From positions 95,509 to 159,508 of the forward strand of contig CAMDCN010000018.1 in NCBI GenBank assembly GCA_945890485.1: a DNA stretch of 64,000 nt, in the 5' to 3' direction. This stretch comes from Candidatus Sulfopaludibacter sp. SbA3. Its GTDB lineage: Bacteria; Acidobacteriota; Terriglobia; Bryobacterales; Bryobacteraceae. Made by a program: the position numbers and the translations under genes. Within the stretch, counting starts at the first letter, position 1; every line of letters begins with the position of its first letter. This document shows, in pieces, positions 34,212 to 42,709 of this stretch. The notes below the pieces were generated by a model. The model saw only the letters and a program-made list of their open reading frames with translations, was not told the origin of the DNA and did not search any database.

Positions 34212-34235
34212 TTAAATGTGTGCGCACGCATATAA
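34212..34235. promoter_or_regulatory. Candidate MarR operator (24-base imperfect palindrome)
   Basis: Two 12-base half-sites read outward from a GTGC/GCAC centre. The left is TTA-ATG-GTGC with one base between the blocks; the right is its reverse complement, with 10 of 12 positions pairing. It sits in the 64-base gap between the divergent marR (start 34191) and methyltransferase (start 34256) genes. MarR dimers usually bind such symmetrical sites in divergent promoters, giving autoregulation and control of the neighbour. Binding by this MarR is inferred, not shown. Confidence 0.6.
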
Positions 34236-34255
34236 AATTATTGATAGAACCCAAA

Positions 34256-34876
34256 ATGAACACAACAGCAATCAGCAGTATCCTGGGTCCGCGGTTTGAC
34301 ATCGTTTCGGAAGACCTTGCCAGGGCCTTGCCGTACTTGAATCTGCCTTCAAACGCAGCGGTGCTGGATGTCGGCACGGGGAGCGGGAATTGCGCGATCT
34401 ATCTCGCGACTCAGGGGTATCGCGTCTTAACTGGAGAACCGGCGACGGACCGCTCGCTCTATTCCGGCCGTGACTGGGTATCGGCCGCGAGGCAGGTCGG
34501 TGTTCTAGACAAAATCAAGTTCCAGGCTTTCGACGCGAGCAGTATTCCCTTTGCCGCGGGGGAGTTTGAAGCGGTCTTCTTTTTTGGCGTTCTGCATCAC
34601 ATTGATGAGGCAGAACGCCGCAAGGTTTTCCAGGAAGCTCTCCGCGTCACCAAGCCCGGCGGATCCGTCGTCTTCTTCGAGCCTCAGAGCCAAATGCTGC
34701 ACAAGGTCCGAGCAGACGATCCGGCCCATCCTCCCGCGGCCGACCCGTCGGCATACCTGACCAGCGAAGCCGTCCGCGAGCAACGGGTGACCGGTTCCTG
34801 GATGGATATCTTCATCTACAGACAAACCGGCACCCAGCCCTCGACTTGTTCACTCAAGGGGACGTGGGTGGACTGA
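34256..34876 (+). CDS. SAM-dependent class I methyltransferase
   Basis: 206 residues. Motif I is VLDVGTGSGNCAIYLA (residues about 38-53), the acidic loop after it is altered (TGEPATDRS), and motif III/IV is in EAVFFFGVLHHIDEAER with LRVTKPGGSVVFFEP as motif V. It belongs to the Methyltransf_11/25 type. The substrate is unknown. ATG at 34256 was preferred over an upstream GTG at 34220 that lies in the palindrome. The base composition here is G-rich on the coding strand compared with neighbours. Confidence 0.8.
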   Translation: MNTTAISSILGPRFDIVSEDLARALPYLNLPSNAAVLDVGTGSGNCAIYLATQGYRVLTGEPATDRSLYSGRDWVSAARQVGVLDKIKFQAFDASSIPFAAGEFEAVFFFGVLHHIDEAERRKVFQEALRVTKPGGSVVFFEPQSQMLHKVRADDPAHPPAADPSAYLTSEAVREQRVTGSWMDIFIYRQTGTQPSTCSLKGTWVD

Positions 34877-35211
34877 CGGAGAACATTGGCTGGAAAATCA
34901 TAGCGCTGCTGGCGGCGCTTGGCGCTTTGGGCGGATGGGGGTTCGGTTTTTATCTATACGCACTGGCGCACCGGATCGAGTTGCTGCTGGAGCAAAAAGG
35001 CGTTCCGTTTAGGCCGGACGAGTTAGCGGGATTTAGTGTCCAGACGCGAGCCTATCGGGCTAAGCTCTTCGATGGCTGGTGCCGGCACGTGATCCCCAAC
35101 GAGCCTCTCTTCCATAAGCTTCTGCTCGTGGAGCGCGCACAGAAATGGAGTGTCATCACTTTCTTCGTATGTGCCGTTCTCACCGCCCGAGGTTGTTTTC
35201 GCGATCTTTAG
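34864..35211 (+). CDS. Small membrane protein of unknown function
   Basis: About 115 residues from a GTG at 34864 (a TTG at 34846 is also in frame). A hydrophobic segment (IIALLAALGALGGWGFGFYL) lies near the start and a second, shorter one (WSVITFFVCAVL) near the end, with a charged stretch between. It overlaps the last 13 bases of the methyltransferase gene. No family was recognised. It may be a real small membrane protein or a decayed gene; base use matches the methyltransferase. Confidence 0.45.
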   Translation: MGGLTENIGWKIIALLAALGALGGWGFGFYLYALAHRIELLLEQKGVPFRPDELAGFSVQTRAYRAKLFDGWCRHVIPNEPLFHKLLLVERAQKWSVITFFVCAVLTARGCFRDL

Positions 35212-35292
35212 ACCTCGGATCCCCCCCGGGTCTACGGCAGGTATACTGAGGCTATAGCAGAGGTTGTAGAACGTCACGGGCAACTGAAAGAG

Positions 35293-35451
35293 ATGGATCG
35301 CTCGTTCGATCGCGACTTCTGGCAGGCACAGGGCTCCAACGCAATCTTTGATGCCGCGTGGCAGATGGTTGTCGACTACTATCAACTGACAGGACGAGAT
35401 CTTGCCGAAGTCGAATTTCAACGATCTGTTGAGCATATTCGCCGCCCATAA
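35293..35451 (+). CDS. Short remnant or small partner of the nucleotidyltransferase pseudogene
   Basis: 52 residues, MDRSFDRDFWQAQG, then FDAAWQMVVDYYQL and AEVEFQRSVEHIRR. Small proteins with FDxxFWQxQG at the start and LRLQRSVxxxxR at the end are commonly encoded just upstream of DUF6036-type nucleotidyltransferase genes. Here the in-frame sequence upstream of 35293 continues the similarity (VVERHGQLKE) but has no start codon, so the 5' end may be damaged. A TATACT possible -10 lies at 35242. It overlaps the pseudogene that follows. Confidence 0.5.
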   Translation: MDRSFDRDFWQAQGSNAIFDAAWQMVVDYYQLTGRDLAEVEFQRSVEHIRRP

Positions 35452-35857
35452 CGTCCGCTATCTCGTCGTCGGCAGCTACGCCCGGATGCTCTATTGCGAG
35501 CCACGGTTTACCTAGGATCTCGACATTTGGGTGGAACCCAGCGGATCGAACGCGAAGGCTGCCTTCGCCGCTTTACGCGAATTTGTTGCGCCTTTAGCAG
35601 GTATGACGCCTGCGGATTTCGCGGCGGTGGGCACCTTCTACCAAATCGGTGTCGCGCCCATTCGGATCGACATCCTGATGTCCATCGACGGCGTCGAATT
35701 TGAAGCAGCCTGGACTGCTAGAGAACAGCGCCAATTCGGTGGCCAAGTCACAAACTTCATCAGTCGCACCGACCTCATCCGAAATAAACGGGCCAGCGGC
35801 CGTCTCCAGGATCTCGCTGATGTGGAGCGATTGTTGGAAGGCGTCGAGGAACGGTAG
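35402..35857 (+). pseudogene. Nucleotidyltransferase (DUF6036-like) interrupted by an in-frame TAG
   Basis: Reading one frame gives LLSIFAAHNVRYLVVGSYAR then EPRFT, a TAG at 35513-35515, then DLDIWVEPSGSNAKAAF and on to the end at 35857. VVGSYA and DLDIW are the catalytic glycine/serine and double-aspartate motifs of nucleotidyltransferases (MNT/AbiEii-type fold). The stop falls exactly one codon before DLDIW, where related proteins have Lys. A single AAG to TAG change would explain it. Without readthrough the enzyme is dead. Confidence 0.82.
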
Positions 35858-35862
35858 ACCCC

Positions 35863-38220
35863 CTACCTCCCCTCCAGCGCATAAGCAATCACCGCATCAT
35901 CCGTCACCGGATTATTAAAGAACCCGCCCCCCGTAGCCGTAATCACTACATACTGCTTCCCGTCCCGCCCCTCAAACGTCATCGGCGTCGCCTCCGCCGC
36001 CCCCTTCAACTTCACCGTCCACAACTCCTTCCCCGTCTTCGAATCAAACGCCCGGAACCGGGCATCATCCGTCGCCCCCACAAACACTAACCCCCCCGCC
36101 GTCGCAATCGTCCCCCCATTCCCCGGCCGGCCCGTATTCTGCTTCCCCTCCGGCAAACTATCCGTCACCCCCAACGGCACCCGCCAAGCAATCTCCCCGG
36201 TATTCACATTCACCGCCGCCAACTGCCCCCACGGCGGCTGCTGACATGGATACTGCTGCGTCGTCGGTCCCTTCACGCTGAACCGCCCGCCCGCACCCGG
36301 AAACCCTTCATACGGTCCCGTCGGATCCACCCGGTTCCCCTGCCCAGCCCCCAACGCCATACCCTTCTTCGGGTCATGATCCTGCAGCCCCGCCACCTGC
36401 CCCAACTCATTCACATTCGCGAACAAGAATCCCAACTGAGGGTCAAACGAAGTCCCTCCCCAGTTCACCCCGCCGTGGTTCCCCGGAAACTGCACCCGCA
36501 ACCGGTTGTACGTCACCGGCAGATACGGCCCGCCCACCGCCATGCCTTTCAACAACTCCCGGCACGCCGCCTCAATCTCCGGCGTCACCGTCGCCACGTC
36601 CTTCATCTCGAACCGCATTCGCGCCAGCGGCGGCGGCTTCAGCGGAAACGGCTGCGTCTTCGCCGTCCGTTCGAGCGGCACCTCACTCTGCGGCACCGGC
36701 CTCTCCTCCACCCCATAAATCGGCTTCCCCGTCACCCGGTTCAGCAAAAACACGAGGCCCACCTTGTTCACCGCCGCTACCGCCGGAATCACCTTCCCCC
36801 CCTGCTTCACATCCAGCAACAGCGGAGCCCCCGTCATATCCGCATCCCAAATATCGTGATGCACCACCTGGAAATGCCACAGATATTTGCCCGTGTTCGC
36901 ATCCGCCGCCACCAGGCTGGTCCCGAACAAGTTGTCCCCTGCCCGGTCCCCGCCGTACTGGTCGACCGACGGCGCGCCAAACGGCATGTACACAATCCCC
37001 CGCTTCTCATCCACGGTCAGGAATCCCCACACGTTCACGCCCGAACGGTTCTTCCAACTCTGCCCCGCCCAGGTATCGTTAAACTTCTCCCCCGGCTCCG
37101 GAATCGAACGGAACTTCCAAACCATCTTTCCCGTCCGCATATCCCAAGCCCGCACGTCCCCCGCCGGACCCAGCGGAGGATTCTCCTGCGTCGTCCCGCC
37201 CGTAATCACGAAATTCTTGTACACAATCGGAGGCGAAGTCAGCATGTTCCGCCCCGGCAATCCGCGCATGATGTCCTCGGTATTCAGGTTGATCACGCCG
37301 TTGTCGCCAAACCCCGGATTCGGCTTCCCCGTCTTCGCGTCAATCGAATACAACTTCCCATCGCTCGACCCGAACACCAATTGAGCGGGCGTCTTCCCGT
37401 CCCCCGCCCAATACTCTAAGCCCCGCGTCGTCGGCATCCCCGCCGGCAGCGTATAAGACCAGAACTCCTGCCCCGTCACCGGATCCAACGCTGCCACTTT
37501 CGAATACGGAGTCGTAATGTACATCACCCCCCGAATCACCAGCGGCGTCACCTGACTCGGCCGGAATCCGGATCCGAACTGCGCGCCCCGCCTCCGTGCT
37601 GCCTCCGGCTCATCACCCACCGGCCCGCCCGGCGCCCGCGGCCGCGGCGGCGGCGCAGCCGTGAACCCTGCCGGCTTCATGTGATACACCCAGGCCACTT
37701 TCAACTTTCCAACGTTCCCCGGCGTAATCTGCCGCAGCGGCGAAAACCGCATCGCGCCCGCGTCATGCCCGTACGTTCGCCACTCCTTGGCCGGATCCGA
37801 CGGCCCGCCCTCTACAGGCATCCGCGCGGCGCCAGCCGGATCCACCCGCGCCGCCGGACTCGCCGGCTCCGGCCCCACCGCTCCAGCCACTGGCTCCGCC
37901 ACGGGAGCCCCCGCCCCGCCCACCGGCCCATAGTGCTTAACCAAATACTGCAACACCGTATTCAAATCCGTCTCGTTCCCCGTCGCCCCCAGGTTCACCA
38001 TCTTCGAAATCGTCTCGGTCCACCCCGCCTGCCCCTGCCGCAGTGAAACGGTCTGGTCCATCGCATGGCACCGGCTGCACAGCTTCTGCGTCTCTACCTT
38101 CCCGGGCCCGTCCGGCAGCACCACCGCCGCCGGCAGTGCCCCAGGCAAGCCGAACGCGAGGAAACAAAGGGAATAGGTCGAAAAGCGAATCCAACAGGGG
38201 AGCGTCATAGAAGCCATCAT
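35863..38220 (-). CDS. PQQ-dependent dehydrogenase with N-terminal cytochrome c domain
   Basis: 785 residues. A signal peptide (FSTYSLCFLAFGLPGALPA) is followed by a small cytochrome c domain with the heme motif CSRCH at about residue 47, a Pro/Ala-rich linker, and then an eight-bladed quinoprotein propeller with RTYGHDAGAMRFSPLRQI at the start and repeated W-motifs such as LVAADANTGKYLWHFQ. It is a periplasmic alcohol or sugar dehydrogenase that passes electrons through its own heme. The cytochrome is N-terminal, whereas type II alcohol dehydrogenases carry it at the C-terminus. ATG at 38220 is used; ATG at 38208 is also possible. Confidence 0.9.
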   Translation of the reverse strand: MMASMTLPCWIRFSTYSLCFLAFGLPGALPAAVVLPDGPGKVETQKLCSRCHAMDQTVSLRQGQAGWTETISKMVNLGATGNETDLNTVLQYLVKHYGPVGGAGAPVAEPVAGAVGPEPASPAARVDPAGAARMPVEGGPSDPAKEWRTYGHDAGAMRFSPLRQITPGNVGKLKVAWVYHMKPAGFTAAPPPRPRAPGGPVGDEPEAARRRGAQFGSGFRPSQVTPLVIRGVMYITTPYSKVAALDPVTGQEFWSYTLPAGMPTTRGLEYWAGDGKTPAQLVFGSSDGKLYSIDAKTGKPNPGFGDNGVINLNTEDIMRGLPGRNMLTSPPIVYKNFVITGGTTQENPPLGPAGDVRAWDMRTGKMVWKFRSIPEPGEKFNDTWAGQSWKNRSGVNVWGFLTVDEKRGIVYMPFGAPSVDQYGGDRAGDNLFGTSLVAADANTGKYLWHFQVVHHDIWDADMTGAPLLLDVKQGGKVIPAVAAVNKVGLVFLLNRVTGKPIYGVEERPVPQSEVPLERTAKTQPFPLKPPPLARMRFEMKDVATVTPEIEAACRELLKGMAVGGPYLPVTYNRLRVQFPGNHGGVNWGGTSFDPQLGFLFANVNELGQVAGLQDHDPKKGMALGAGQGNRVDPTGPYEGFPGAGGRFSVKGPTTQQYPCQQPPWGQLAAVNVNTGEIAWRVPLGVTDSLPEGKQNTGRPGNGGTIATAGGLVFVGATDDARFRAFDSKTGKELWTVKLKGAAEATPMTFEGRDGKQYVVITATGGGFFNNPVTDDAVIAYALEGR

Positions 38221-38745
38221 TCTATCTACTCAACTCCCGCCAGGGAATCACCCCCCAAAAGCTTGCCCCCCTATGGCTAAAACCCCGATTTTCCAGTCTT
38301 ACCTACCGGCAGACTGTGTATCAGGCCCACCGATGGCATCCAGTCCCCCCGACAACCCGGCCGCGATCTCACATCCCGGCCACTCCGCCTTATCCGTGGG
38401 AGGGACTATATTTTCGCGTACGCACCGGACGAAGACCCGCTATGGGTGGTTGCCGTCGTGCACGGCCATCGCAGCCCGTGCACGATGACCGTAGTCCTTC
38501 GAGGAAGGCAATCCTAGCAGTTCAATGACGCCGCCGGAAATCGCCCCCCTCCGCCTAGCAAGTTCGGGCAATTGAGATTCATTTTTCGCAAGTCAACTCG
38601 CTGAATGAAAACCACTTCCCCATTTCGCTCCTCTGCCCACCCCCCGATTCCCCGTGCCCTGCATGCTACGGTTTTTGACAAAGGCGCTCCTCTTCATCCA
38701 GCCGATGAAAAGAGAGCCTTTTCCATTTCTAGGGGAGAATTCGCG
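38221..38745. other. Gene-poor stretch of 525 bases
   Basis: No convincing coding region was found. Short frames on the plus strand are open but lack conserved features. The region holds a strong nested inverted repeat (see 38448-38513), a TTGACA about 70 bases ahead of the frameshifted gene, and an AGGGGAG ribosome-binding site just before that gene's ATG at 38746. Upstream of the PQQ gene (minus strand) a GGGAG lies about 14 bases from its ATG. Confidence 0.6.
38448..38513. ncRNA. Candidate structured RNA or repeat element
   Basis: An outer stem pairs GGTTGCC at 38448-38454 with GGCAATC at 38507-38513, with one G-U pair. Inside, a perfect 10-base stem pairs TCGTGCACGG at 38456-38465 with CCGTGCACGA at 38476-38485, with a 10-base loop, followed by a small CCTTC/GAAGG hairpin that competes for two outer-stem bases. 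No T-run follows, so it is not a standard terminator. It could be an RNA, a protein site or a repetitive palindromic element. The strand is undetermined. Confidence 0.4.
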
Positions 38746-39538
38746 ATGTCGAAAAGCAACTGGCCGAAGAAGAAAAGCAGCGCCGCACCGAAACCGCCCG
38801 TCGCCACGGAGCCAAAAGCAAAGGGCCTGTCACCCCGGAAGGAAAATACCGCAGTTTCATGAATGCCATCGCAACCGGTGGCCACACCGATCTGCGCAAA
38901 CGGATCTGCATAAAAATGACCTGCCACCGTTCTTTTTCCTGCTCTCGACGGACGATCGGACCGCCTACATTCGCTCCTTCCAAAGTCTGCTGCGCCAATT
39001 CAAACCCAGATCCGAATTCGAACTCAGCCTGGTCCGGCGGATGGCCTTCGCCCTATTTCAACATGATCGACTCACCACCTTGGGCGCCGAAGCGATGCAG
39101 CGCGAAATCGACACCATCGTGCGCGAATTTCCGGCGCTAGGCCTGTCCGAGCATTCGTTTCAGGGCCACAAACGGGCGGTTCATGAAAAGCAGCTGCAAC
39201 AGTTCGTCGCCCGGGGCCAGCGGCAGCACCAAGCCGCCTTCAACGGATTTTTCAAAACGTTGCTCCTCGTGCAAAAGAACTTCCCGATGGACCCCGCCGA
39301 GCCAATCGACATCAGCGCCGATGCGGCTCAGATCGATGATGAGCCGCCGAGTCCGGCCATCGTCGAAGAGATTCTAACGCCGGCCGAACGAGCGAAGAAC
39401 GAACCCAGCTTCAAACTCCCGGAATTCGTCCTTACCGTGTTGACAAATAAGAGCTTAATGGATCTGGTCGCTCCAGATTATGATCCGGAAGATCTGCTCA
39501 AGCGCTACGGCCTTTCGCAGTATCCGAAGGCCGCCTAA
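38746..39538 (+). pseudogene. Frameshifted conserved protein of unknown function
   Basis: The good start (AGGGGAG then ATG at 38746) leads into a frame that ends after 38 codons. A second frame encodes RRHGAKSKGPVTPEGKYRS and FMNAIATGGHTDL, a motif typical of an acidobacterial family of uncharacterised proteins. A third frame continues LHKNDLPPFFFLLSTDDR to the stop at 39538. The second shift coincides with a 14-base imperfect direct repeat (38889-38902 and 38903-38916), which adds two bases to the frame. At least two frameshifts are needed, so it is a pseudogene unless the assembly is wrong. Confidence 0.78.
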
Positions 39539-40902
39539 GGGCGTGGCTTCATCCCGGCGATCTTTTCGTTTCGCAAATACTCGTACCGGTTGATCCAAAC
39601 CCCGTGTTCAGACGCTGCCCGGCCCACCTGCAGCCGGCGCAAAAAGTCCTTCACCGGGCCATACCCATGCACAAACGAGTAAACCGGCGTCTCGCCAGCC
39701 ATCCGTTGCGCATCCCGGATCTTCAGCGCTTGCACCTGTTCTCCGACCGGATGCTCCTCTTCGGGCTCCGGATACTTGAACTGGTCCAGCCGCGTGAAAT
39801 ACGGCGGATCCTGAATCCCCAGCCAGTTGCTCAGCACCCGCACCAGCAGACCCTCGTCCAGCGCCGGGTTGTTCCGCTTCAACTGCTCCCCGTAGAACCG
39901 GAATATCACCGGCCAATGCATCGTGTACAGCTTCACATGGAACGCCGTCGCCACGTTCCGGAAATCGAACCCGCTCACCGTGGTAAACGGCGGCGGAAAC
40001 GTCCCGAAAACCAGCGCCACTCGCGCCGGCAGCGTCTCCCGCAGCTTCTGCGCCAACTCCGTCGAGAGCCGCGCCTTGCACCGCAGCCAGTCGCTCAATC
40101 CCGGCTGATCCACCAAAGTCTGCAGCAGCGGTCCCCGCCCGCCGTCATCGGTTAACCACCGTTCCAGATGCCGGTTCGTCAAGCCACCATGCAGCAGCTT
40201 GTATAGTGCCTGCGCGTCCCGCTGCATCCGCTCAAAATCGAACCCACCCAGCTTCGCCAACTGCGGATTGAAGTCCAGAAACACGTCGTCCAGCATGTAG
40301 GGCGGATACTCCGGCCAGTCGTAGCGGATGCCGTCGATCTCGGGATACGCCCGCAGCAGGTCCCGCGTCAACGCCAACGTGTAGTTCGTGATGTGCGGAC
40401 TCGCCAGGCTCCCGTTGTTCGCAAACCGCCGCGGTGGCACGCGCCCGTCCGGCAGTCGCGGCTTATCCTCGTCCATCGGCCCGCCAAACTGCACCCGGTA
40501 GCCCGGCGGAATCGCCGCCTGAATCTGCAGGTACACCTGGATGTGCTTCGCCTGCGCCGCCCGGATGAACTTCGTGATGATCCCGCCCTCACGCTCTGTC
40601 AGCCCGTCCGCCGCCGCAGGCTGATACCGCAACCCCGCGTAGAGTCGCTTGTCCGGAACAAAGCTCGGCGCCGTCCGCACGAACAATTCCCGCTTGCCCC
40701 ACAACGGCCGGTCCAGCAGCCGCACCGAACCCGCGCCCGCGTCGATAGGCGGCTCCCGGCTGCCCGTCTTCTCGTCCGCCGGCTCCATCACATACGGAGA
40801 TGTAGCGACCTGCGTCACCCCCGCCGCCGTCAACCGGTCCAAAATCGCCTCGATCCCTTCGTTCTGGATCGACTCCGGCATCACAGTTACGCCCGTCGTC
40901 AT
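39535..40902 (-). CDS. Putative glycosidase-like TIM-barrel protein
   Basis: 455 residues without signal peptide. Sequence features are AILDRLTAAGVTQVATSPYV, ITKFIRAAQAKHIQVYLQIQ, then ITNYTLALTRDLLRAYPEIDGIRYDWPEYPPY and ALVFGTFPPP. The strand-helix rhythm and the IDGIRYDWPE element recall the GHL10/alpha-galactosidase-like barrels, where the Asp after IR is catalytic or nearby. The substrate is unknown. It begins 61 bases from the divergent ABC-F gene. Confidence 0.6.
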   Translation of the reverse strand: MTTGVTVMPESIQNEGIEAILDRLTAAGVTQVATSPYVMEPADEKTGSREPPIDAGAGSVRLLDRPLWGKRELFVRTAPSFVPDKRLYAGLRYQPAAADGLTEREGGIITKFIRAAQAKHIQVYLQIQAAIPPGYRVQFGGPMDEDKPRLPDGRVPPRRFANNGSLASPHITNYTLALTRDLLRAYPEIDGIRYDWPEYPPYMLDDVFLDFNPQLAKLGGFDFERMQRDAQALYKLLHGGLTNRHLERWLTDDGGRGPLLQTLVDQPGLSDWLRCKARLSTELAQKLRETLPARVALVFGTFPPPFTTVSGFDFRNVATAFHVKLYTMHWPVIFRFYGEQLKRNNPALDEGLLVRVLSNWLGIQDPPYFTRLDQFKYPEPEEEHPVGEQVQALKIRDAQRMAGETPVYSFVHGYGPVKDFLRRLQVGRAASEHGVWINRYEYLRNEKIAGMKPRP

Positions 40903-40963
40903 CGCCTCACCCTCTCCTCATTAGTGGCTCTAACACCATCCGGTCCATCATACTGGTAGATAC

Positions 40964-42709
40964 ATGGGTGTTGTCCTCTCCGCTTCGGCGGTCTCCAAAC
41001 GCTTTGGAGCCCAGCCTCTCTTTGAAAATCTGACCCTCGCCATCCACGATGGCCAACGCATCGGACTCACCGGCCCCAATGGCGCCGGCAAGTCGACCCT
41101 GGTCAAAATCCTCGCCGGCCTCGAACCTCCCGACTCCGGAACCCGCTCCGTCCGCAAGCAGGCCGTCATCGCGTACGTCGAGCAGGACTCCTTTTTCCCC
41201 GAAGGCATCTCCGTCCGCGAGGTCCTCGAACACGCCCTCCGCGAATCGCCCCTCACGCCTGGGGAACGGACGGTCCGCATCGAGATGGAAGCTAGCCGCG
41301 CCGGTCTCAACGACTTCGACATGCCCGCCGCGTCCCTCTCCGGCGGCTGGCGCAAACGCCTCTCCATCGTCGCCGGCCTCGTCCGCGAACCGGCCGTCAT
41401 CCTCCTCGACGAGCCCACCAACCACCTCGACATCGACGGCATCATCTGGCTCCAGGGCGCCCTCAAAATGGCCGAATGCGCCGCCCTCTTCATCAGCCAC
41501 GACCGGTACTTCCTCGAACAGGTCGCCACCCACATGGGCGAGATCAACAAGACCTACCCCGACGGCATGTACTTCGTCGAGGGCAACTACACCAAGTTCC
41601 TCGAACGCCGCGCCGACTTCCTCATCGCCCAGCAGCGCTACCAGGAGTCCCTCGCCTCCCGCGTCCGCCGCGAAATCGAATGGCTCCGCCGCGGCGCCAA
41701 AGCCCGCACCACCAAGTCCAAGGCTCGTATCGACGAGGCCCATCGCCTCATTGACGAACTCGCCGAAGTCTCGGACCGCAACGCCGACCGCGCCACCGCC
41801 GGCCTGTCGATGAACGCCTCCAAGCGCCAGACCAAGCGGCTCATTATCGGCGAGAAGCTCTCGAAGAGCTACAGCCGCCTGCTCTTTCAGGATCTCGACG
41901 TCACCCTGACCGCCGGCATGCGCCTCGGTCTCGTCGGCGGCAACGGCTGCGGCAAGTCGACCCTCCTCCGGATCCTCGCTGGCGACATCACGCCGGACGC
42001 GGGAACCGTTGAACGCGCCGAGCATCTCAAGATCGTCGTCCTCGATCAGAACCGCCGTCTTCCCGACGAGACCGTAACGCTCCGCCGCGCCCTCTGTGAA
42101 GCCGGCGACACGGTCATCTTCCAGGACCGTCCCATCCACGTCGTCGCCTGGGCCAAGCGCTTCTTGTTCCAGGAGGAGCAACTGGTCCAGCCCGTCGCTC
42201 AGCTTTCGGGCGGCGAGCGCGCCCGCGTCCTGCTCGCCAATCTGATGTTGCAGCCCGCCGACGTCCTCTTCCTCGACGAGCCGACCAACGACCTCGACAT
42301 CCCGACGCTCGAAGTCCTCGAAGAGAACCTCCTCGACTTCACCGGCGCGATGGTCCTGGTGACGCATGACCGCTATTTACTTGATCGCATTGCGAACACG
42401 GTCCTCGCTCTAAACGGCGACGGCACGGCCGGCCTCTTCGCTGAATACTCCCAATGGGAGCAAGATCGGGCCAAGCCGTCGACGAAGAAGGATACGGCCA
42501 AGCCCACCGCGGCACCACCCGCTGCGCCGAAGAAGAAGGTCAAGCTCAGCTATCTGGACCAGCGCGAGTACGACACGATAGAAGGCCGCATCCACGCTGC
42601 TGAAGCCGAACTCGAATCGGCCCACTTCACCGAGATCGAGACGAAGCAAGCCGAAGTCGATCGCCTTTACCAGCGCTGGGCCGAACTCGAAGCCAAGCTC
42701 AAGAACTAA
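40964..42709 (+). CDS. ABC-F family ATPase (Uup-like)
   Basis: 581 residues with two ABC domains and no membrane segments. First domain: Walker A TGPNGAGKST, signature SLSGGWRKRLS, Walker B VILLDEPTNHLD. A linker of charged helices near residues 230-290 is followed by the second domain: Walker A GGNGCGKST, LSGGERARVLLA, LFLDEPTNDLD. The C-terminal coiled coil (residues about 525-581, TIEGRIHAAEAELE) is typical of Uup. ABC-F proteins act on ribosomes, resolving stalls or giving antibiotic protection. The last 60 bases are repeated downstream. Confidence 0.93.
   Translation: MGVVLSASAVSKRFGAQPLFENLTLAIHDGQRIGLTGPNGAGKSTLVKILAGLEPPDSGTRSVRKQAVIAYVEQDSFFPEGISVREVLEHALRESPLTPGERTVRIEMEASRAGLNDFDMPAASLSGGWRKRLSIVAGLVREPAVILLDEPTNHLDIDGIIWLQGALKMAECAALFISHDRYFLEQVATHMGEINKTYPDGMYFVEGNYTKFLERRADFLIAQQRYQESLASRVRREIEWLRRGAKARTTKSKARIDEAHRLIDELAEVSDRNADRATAGLSMNASKRQTKRLIIGEKLSKSYSRLLFQDLDVTLTAGMRLGLVGGNGCGKSTLLRILAGDITPDAGTVERAEHLKIVVLDQNRRLPDETVTLRRALCEAGDTVIFQDRPIHVVAWAKRFLFQEEQLVQPVAQLSGGERARVLLANLMLQPADVLFLDEPTNDLDIPTLEVLEENLLDFTGAMVLVTHDRYLLDRIANTVLALNGDGTAGLFAEYSQWEQDRAKPSTKKDTAKPTAAPPAAPKKKVKLSYLDQREYDTIEGRIHAAEAELESAHFTEIETKQAEVDRLYQRWAELEAKLKN

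Noticed and set aside
36376..37419. 347-codon plus-strand frame rich in Arg and His
   Set aside because: Antisense shadow of the PQQ dehydrogenase.
38273..38528. Two short plus-strand frames in the gap after the PQQ gene
   Set aside because: No recognisable domain and no convincing ribosome-binding site; the inverted repeats explain the sequence better.
40907..42367. 486-codon frame on the minus strand
   Set aside because: Antisense to the ABC-F ATPase; its glycine/aspartate-rich repeats mirror the codon positions of that gene and no family is recognisable.
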